In this document: positions 5,056 through 8,610 of the stretch, piece after piece
Numbering within the stretch: position 1 is the stretch's first letter
How the letters are laid out: every line of letters begins with the position of its first letter
NCBI GenBank assembly: GCA_029983575.1
Contig: JASBZE010000072.1
Span: 1-8,610 of the forward strand
DNA: 8,610 bases
DNA from: Peptostreptococcaceae bacterium
GTDB lineage: Bacteria > Bacillota > Clostridia > Peptostreptococcales > Peptostreptococcaceae
Direction: 5' to 3'
Position numbers and translations under genes: made by a program
Notes under the pieces: generated by a model
Database searches by the model: none
Told to the model about the DNA's origin: nothing
What the model saw: only the letters and a program-made list of their open reading frames with translations

Positions 5056-6888
5056 ATGAGCCGTTTAGAAATTGTTTCACCTAATAGGGCGAAAATAGTT
5101 ATGGAAGGTCTGTATAAAGACTTAGAAAGAAGAATAGAATCCTCACCTCCAGGTCTATGTCCAGTGGATATGGCAAGGGCTTTTGTAGAACTCTGTCACG
5201 CACAAACTTGTGGCAAATGTGTTCCGTGCAGGGTTGGGCTAGGTCAGTTAAGTAGTATGATAGGGGATGTCTTAAATGGAAAGGCTACCTTAGATACTTT
5301 AGATATTATGGAAAAGACAGCACTTGCAGCTATGGAAGCTTCTGACTGTGCGATTGGATACGAGGCTGCAAATATGGTGTATAAGGGACTTATCGGATAT
5401 AGAGACGATTATATAGAGCATATCGTAAATGGAAGATGTACATGTACCTACAACCAGCCTGTTCCATGTGTGGCACTATGTCCAGCAAGGGTTGACATAC
5501 CTGGTTATATTTCTTTGGTTAGAGAAGAGAGGTACGCAGATGCGATTAGGCTCATCAGAAAGGATAACCCATTCCCAACCACCTGTGGTTTTATATGCGA
5601 ACATCCTTGTGAGGCTAGATGTCGTAGAAATATGATGGATGATTCTGTAAATATCAGAGGGCTTAAGAGGATGGCTGCAGATTTTGCAGGAATAGTAGAT
5701 CCGCCAAAATGCGCTGAACCTACTGGTAAAAAGGTAGCTGTTCTAGGTGGTGGTCCCGGTGGTTTAAGTGCCGCTTATTATTTACAATTGATGGGTCATG
5801 ATACCACTGTTTACGAGAGGTTACCAGAGCTTGGTGGAATGCTTAGATATGGTATTCCAAACTATCGCCTACCAAAGGAAAGGCTAGAAGAAGACATAGA
5901 TGCTATACTAAAAACCGGAGTAAAGGTAAAGAGTGGGCTTAAGATAGGTAAGGACCTTAGGTTACAAGATTTAAGGCAAAATTACGACGCAGTACTGATT
6001 ACCATAGGGGCGAGTACAGACAAGAAACTAGGTCTTGAACATGAAGATGCCAATGGGGTAATCTCAGCTGTTGAGTTTTTGAGAAGTGTAGGAAAAGGTG
6101 CCTCCATTGATTTAAACGGCAAAAATGTCGCTGTAATCGGAGGCGGAAATGTATCCATGGATGCCGTTCGTACTGCAAAAAGGCTTGGCGCTGATAAGGT
6201 AAGCATTGTCTATAGGAGAAGGGTAGCTGATATGACTGCTCTACCTGGAGAAATTGAGGGGGCAGTTGCTGAGGGAGTAGAGCTTCAGACTCTGATGGCT
6301 CCTTCTTCACTAGTTGTAGATGAAGAAAACAACATCAAGGGAATTTACGTAACACCACAGATGGTGAGTTCGATAAAAGGAGGTAGAGCTAGTATAAAAC
6401 CTACTGGAGAGGAAGATGTATACATTCCTTGCGACTATCTAATAGTTGCCATAGGTCAAAATATAGAGACAAAGCACTTTGAAGATGGTGGCATACCGGT
6501 TGAAAATGGTAAGATAAAGACAAAATCTACGGGAGCTGTAGAAAATATGCCGGATGTATTTGCTGGTGGGGATTGTGCAAGTGGTCCTGCTTCAGTTATC
6601 ACGGCAATTGCAGCGGCAAAAGTCGTAGCGGCAAATATAGATGAGTATTTCGGATACAGACACAATATTTCATCTGATGTCGAGATACCTCCTGCAGTTA
6701 TAGAGGATAAAAGCCCATGCGGAAGGGTTAATTTAACTGAAAGGGATGGAAGCGAAAGAGTCAAGGACTTTGAAGGAGTGGAAAACTGCATGACGAGATC
6801 TGAAGGACTACAAGAGGCCTCTAGATGTTTGAGATGTGACCACTTCGGATACGGAATTTTCAAAGGAGGCAGGGAAAGAATATGGTAA
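5056..6888 (+). CDS. NuoF-type 4Fe-4S / GltD-like FAD- and NAD(P)H-binding fusion, hydrogenase electron-transfer subunit
   Basis: This 610-aa iron-sulfur flavoprotein should carry electrons between NAD(P)H and the hydrogenase encoded next, in the cytoplasm. Residues about 35-115 are the 4Fe-4S domain of NuoF: CGKCVPCRVG gives Cys52, Cys55 and Cys58, with Cys98 in SDCAIG. From about 125 it becomes glutamate-synthase-small-subunit-like. Cys128, 130, 138 and 142, and Cys177, 181, 185 and 189, form two cysteine groups that should bind 4Fe-4S clusters. FAD binds at GGGPGGLSAA (231-240). A second dinucleotide fold with GGGNVSMDA (362-370) and YRRR (386-389) should bind the nicotinamide nucleotide; the arginines suggest NADPH. 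AGGDCASGP (503-511) is the C-terminal FAD motif, and a CLRC motif (591-594) lies near the end. The NuoF FMN/NADH domain is absent, so FAD replaces it. The start follows AAAGGAGG by six bases. The operon partner and domain set make the electron-transfer role strong; the nucleotide preference and any bifurcation are inference. Confidence 0.92.
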   Translation: MSRLEIVSPNRAKIVMEGLYKDLERRIESSPPGLCPVDMARAFVELCHAQTCGKCVPCRVGLGQLSSMIGDVLNGKATLDTLDIMEKTALAAMEASDCAIGYEAANMVYKGLIGYRDDYIEHIVNGRCTCTYNQPVPCVALCPARVDIPGYISLVREERYADAIRLIRKDNPFPTTCGFICEHPCEARCRRNMMDDSVNIRGLKRMAADFAGIVDPPKCAEPTGKKVAVLGGGPGGLSAAYYLQLMGHDTTVYERLPELGGMLRYGIPNYRLPKERLEEDIDAILKTGVKVKSGLKIGKDLRLQDLRQNYDAVLITIGASTDKKLGLEHEDANGVISAVEFLRSVGKGASIDLNGKNVAVIGGGNVSMDAVRTAKRLGADKVSIVYRRRVADMTALPGEIEGAVAEGVELQTLMAPSSLVVDEENNIKGIYVTPQMVSSIKGGRASIKPTGEEDVYIPCDYLIVAIGQNIETKHFEDGGIPVENGKIKTKSTGAVENMPDVFAGGDCASGPASVITAIAAAKVVAANIDEYFGYRHNISSDVEIPPAVIEDKSPCGRVNLTERDGSERVKDFEGVENCMTRSEGLQEASRCLRCDHFGYGIFKGGRERIW

Positions 6889-8609
6889 AACTAACTATAG
6901 ATGGAAGAAATTTAGAAGTACAAGAAAATACCACTATAATGGATGCTGCCGAATCTATTGGGATTTCAATTCCTAGACTATGTTTTTTAAAAAATATCAA
7001 CGAAATAGCGGCGTGCAGGGTATGTATGGTCGAGGTAGAAGGAAAGGAAAAGCTTCTGACTTCATGCAATAATGTAGTGGAAGAGGGCATGGTAATAAAG
7101 ACGAACAGCCCAAAGGTGAGAAGACATCGTAGAACTACGGTTGAACTTATACTAAGCCAACATTCAAACCAATGTGTAACCTGTTCTAGAAGTAGAAACT
7201 GCAGCTTGCAAACAGTCGCAAATGACCTAAATATACAGGAACTCCCATATAAGATGGTTACGGAAAAACAAGAATGGAATAAAAACTTTCCTCTGATTAG
7301 GGATTCATCAAAATGTATAAAATGTATGAGGTGTATTCAGGTTTGTGATAAGGTTCAAGGACTTCACGTATGGGATTTAGAGGGGACTGGATCAAGAACT
7401 ACAGTAAATGTATCAAATAGGCAAAAAATAGACGAGGCACCATGTTCACTTTGTGGTCAGTGTATAACTCACTGTCCTGTTGGAGCCTTAAGCGAGAGAG
7501 ATGATACGGAAAAAGTTTGGGACGCTATTGGAGATCCTGAAAAGATAGTAGTCTGTCAAGTGGCTCCAGCTGTCAGAGCTTCTTGGGGAGAGAGTTTAGA
7601 CTTAAAACCTGAGGAGGCAACCGTAGGAAAGATACTTCACGCACTCAAGGTAATGGGAGCGGATTATGTATTTGACACTGCTTTTTCTGCAGATCTAACC
7701 ATTATGGAAGAGGCTAATGAATTTTTAGAGAGATATACATCCGGGGAACTCAAGAAGAGACCGATGTTTACATCATGCTGTCCTGGCTGGGTAAGGTTTG
7801 TAAAATCACAATACCCTCATATGCTTGGCAGACTCTCTACTGCAAAATCACCTCAACAGATGTTTGGCTCTGTTATGAAGACGTACTTCGCTGAAGTTTT
7901 GGGAGTTGAACCAGAGAGGATTTTCTCAGTATCGGTAATGCCATGCGTTGCAAAAAAAGCTGAGAGGGAAATGGAACTATTCTATGGAGAATACGCCGGT
8001 CATGATACAGATGTCGTAATAACTACGAGAGAACTGGTTAAGATGATGAAATCAGCCCATATAAATCCGGATAATTTAAAGGATATTAACGGAGATAGCC
8101 CAATGAGCCTAGGAACAGGTGCGGGAATAATATTTGGAGCTACTGGGGGTGTTATGGAAGCGGCACTAAGGACGGCGTATTTTGCGATAAAAGGAGAAAA
8201 CCCAGATCTCGACACATTTAAAAATGTTAGAAGTACGGGATTTCAAGCGAATAATGGACTTCAGGAAGCTGAGTTTGACATAGATGGAAACAAGGTTAGA
8301 ACGGCTGTTGTCAGTGGACTTGGAAACACTAGAGAATTACTCGACAGAATAGAAAGAGATGAGGTTCATTACGATTTTGTAGAGGTAATGGCTTGCCCAG
8401 GGGGATGTGTCGGTGGTGGAGGACAGATAATCCACGACGGAAAAGAGCTGGCTTTTGAAAGAAGTAAAAACCTCTATGGACTGGACAAGGGATCTAATGT
8501 AAGGTACTCCCATGAAAATAAAGATGTTAATGAGCTTTATGAGAAGTTTTTCGGAAAACCACTTTCACATAGGGCACATATGCTTCTTCATACGGAGCAT
8601 CAGGTTTAA
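6882..8609 (+). CDS. hydA: [FeFe] hydrogenase catalytic subunit, CpI-like M3 type
   Basis: This complete 575-aa enzyme interconverts protons and H2. In order: an N-terminal [2Fe-2S] domain (Cys34, 45, 48, 62); a His-Cys3 4Fe-4S site, HSNQC-type (His94, Cys98, Cys101, Cys107); a two-cluster ferredoxin domain (Cys145, 148, 151, 155 and Cys188, 191, 194, 198); and the H-cluster domain. The latter shows TSCCPGW (297-303), MPCVAKK (353-359) and MACPGGC (503-509), giving H-cluster ligands Cys300, 355, 505 and 509 and the proton-relay Cys299. All ligands are present. The C-terminal small-subunit-like tail (SHRAHMLLH, 562-570) is intact, and the extra C-terminal [2Fe-2S] domain of trimeric HydA is missing. 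ATG overlaps the upstream gene's stop by 7 bp; GGAGG (6865-6869) is 12 bases upstream, slightly far, with AGGGA (6871-6875) nearer. It resembles HndD/CpI types and is encoded with a GltD-like partner. H-cluster maturases HydE, F and G must be encoded elsewhere. Confidence 0.96.
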   Translation: MVKLTIDGRNLEVQENTTIMDAAESIGISIPRLCFLKNINEIAACRVCMVEVEGKEKLLTSCNNVVEEGMVIKTNSPKVRRHRRTTVELILSQHSNQCVTCSRSRNCSLQTVANDLNIQELPYKMVTEKQEWNKNFPLIRDSSKCIKCMRCIQVCDKVQGLHVWDLEGTGSRTTVNVSNRQKIDEAPCSLCGQCITHCPVGALSERDDTEKVWDAIGDPEKIVVCQVAPAVRASWGESLDLKPEEATVGKILHALKVMGADYVFDTAFSADLTIMEEANEFLERYTSGELKKRPMFTSCCPGWVRFVKSQYPHMLGRLSTAKSPQQMFGSVMKTYFAEVLGVEPERIFSVSVMPCVAKKAEREMELFYGEYAGHDTDVVITTRELVKMMKSAHINPDNLKDINGDSPMSLGTGAGIIFGATGGVMEAALRTAYFAIKGENPDLDTFKNVRSTGFQANNGLQEAEFDIDGNKVRTAVVSGLGNTRELLDRIERDEVHYDFVEVMACPGGCVGGGGQIIHDGKELAFERSKNLYGLDKGSNVRYSHENKDVNELYEKFFGKPLSHRAHMLLHTEHQV

Positions 8610-8610
8610 A

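Noticed and set aside
5429..5635. 68-codon + strand frame inside the flavoprotein gene
   Set aside because: It is out of frame within a conserved cysteine-rich region of a real gene and shows no domain of its own.
5982..7090. Several minus-strand open frames of 74-135 codons opposite the flavoprotein and hydrogenase genes
   Set aside because: They lie entirely antisense to well-supported genes, have no recognisable motifs, and have low-complexity Ser/Leu/Pro-rich translations typical of shadow frames.
8000..8215. 71-codon minus-strand frame opposite the hydrogenase gene
   Set aside because: It is antisense to the conserved H-cluster domain and has no features of its own.
5056..8609. A full HndABCD or HydABC hydrogenase operon
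   Set aside because: Only two genes are present; there is no NuoE-like gene, no NuoF FMN domain, and no extra C-terminal [2Fe-2S] domain on the hydrogenase.

Overview
The window looks like the chromosome of a low-GC, anaerobic Firmicute of the Clostridia type. The signs are AT-rich intergenic DNA, strong AGGAGG-type ribosome binding sites, heavy use of AGA/AGG for arginine, and an oxygen-sensitive [FeFe] hydrogenase. I cannot name genus or species from sequence alone. All six genes I support lie on the + strand, in three transcription units separated by clear intrinsic terminators.

Unit 1 (about 1-3720) encodes a two-gene pair of ABC half-transporters, each with an N-terminal six-helix membrane domain and a C-terminal ATPase. 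The genes overlap by 17 bp and almost certainly form a heterodimer. The fold is that of type IV (exporter-fold) ABC proteins. The membrane-domain sequences recall the IrtAB/YbtPQ branch that imports ferric siderophores, but the substrate cannot be read from sequence. The unit ends at a strong hairpin terminator (3675-3720) that can also fold into a mutually exclusive alternative structure.

Unit 2 (about 3767-4962) is the least familiar part. A good promoter drives a 239-aa secreted protein with a Sec signal peptide, a strongly acidic middle and a strongly basic, Gly/Ala-rich C-terminal half. Overlapping its 3' end is a very hydrophobic 113-aa protein with four predicted membrane helices. The layout resembles a secreted bacteriocin or pore-forming toxin precursor with its membrane immunity protein. 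That function is inference; I do not recognise either family. The cassette is more AT-rich in sampled stretches than the hydrogenase genes, and terminators bound it on both sides.

Unit 3 (about 4990-8609) is a hydrogen-metabolism operon with an extended -10 promoter and a possible Rex half-site upstream. Gene 1 is a 610-aa iron-sulfur flavoprotein that fuses a NuoF-type 4Fe-4S domain to a glutamate-synthase-small-subunit-like (GltD/NfnB-like) FAD and NAD(P)H module. Gene 2, overlapping by 7 bp, is a complete 575-aa [FeFe] hydrogenase with the CpI-like (M3) cluster set. Together they should form a soluble NAD(P)H-linked hydrogenase of two subunits. No NuoE-like subunit, no NuoF FMN domain and no hydrogenase maturation genes are visible here. 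No tRNA, rRNA, CRISPR array, transposase or phage gene was seen.
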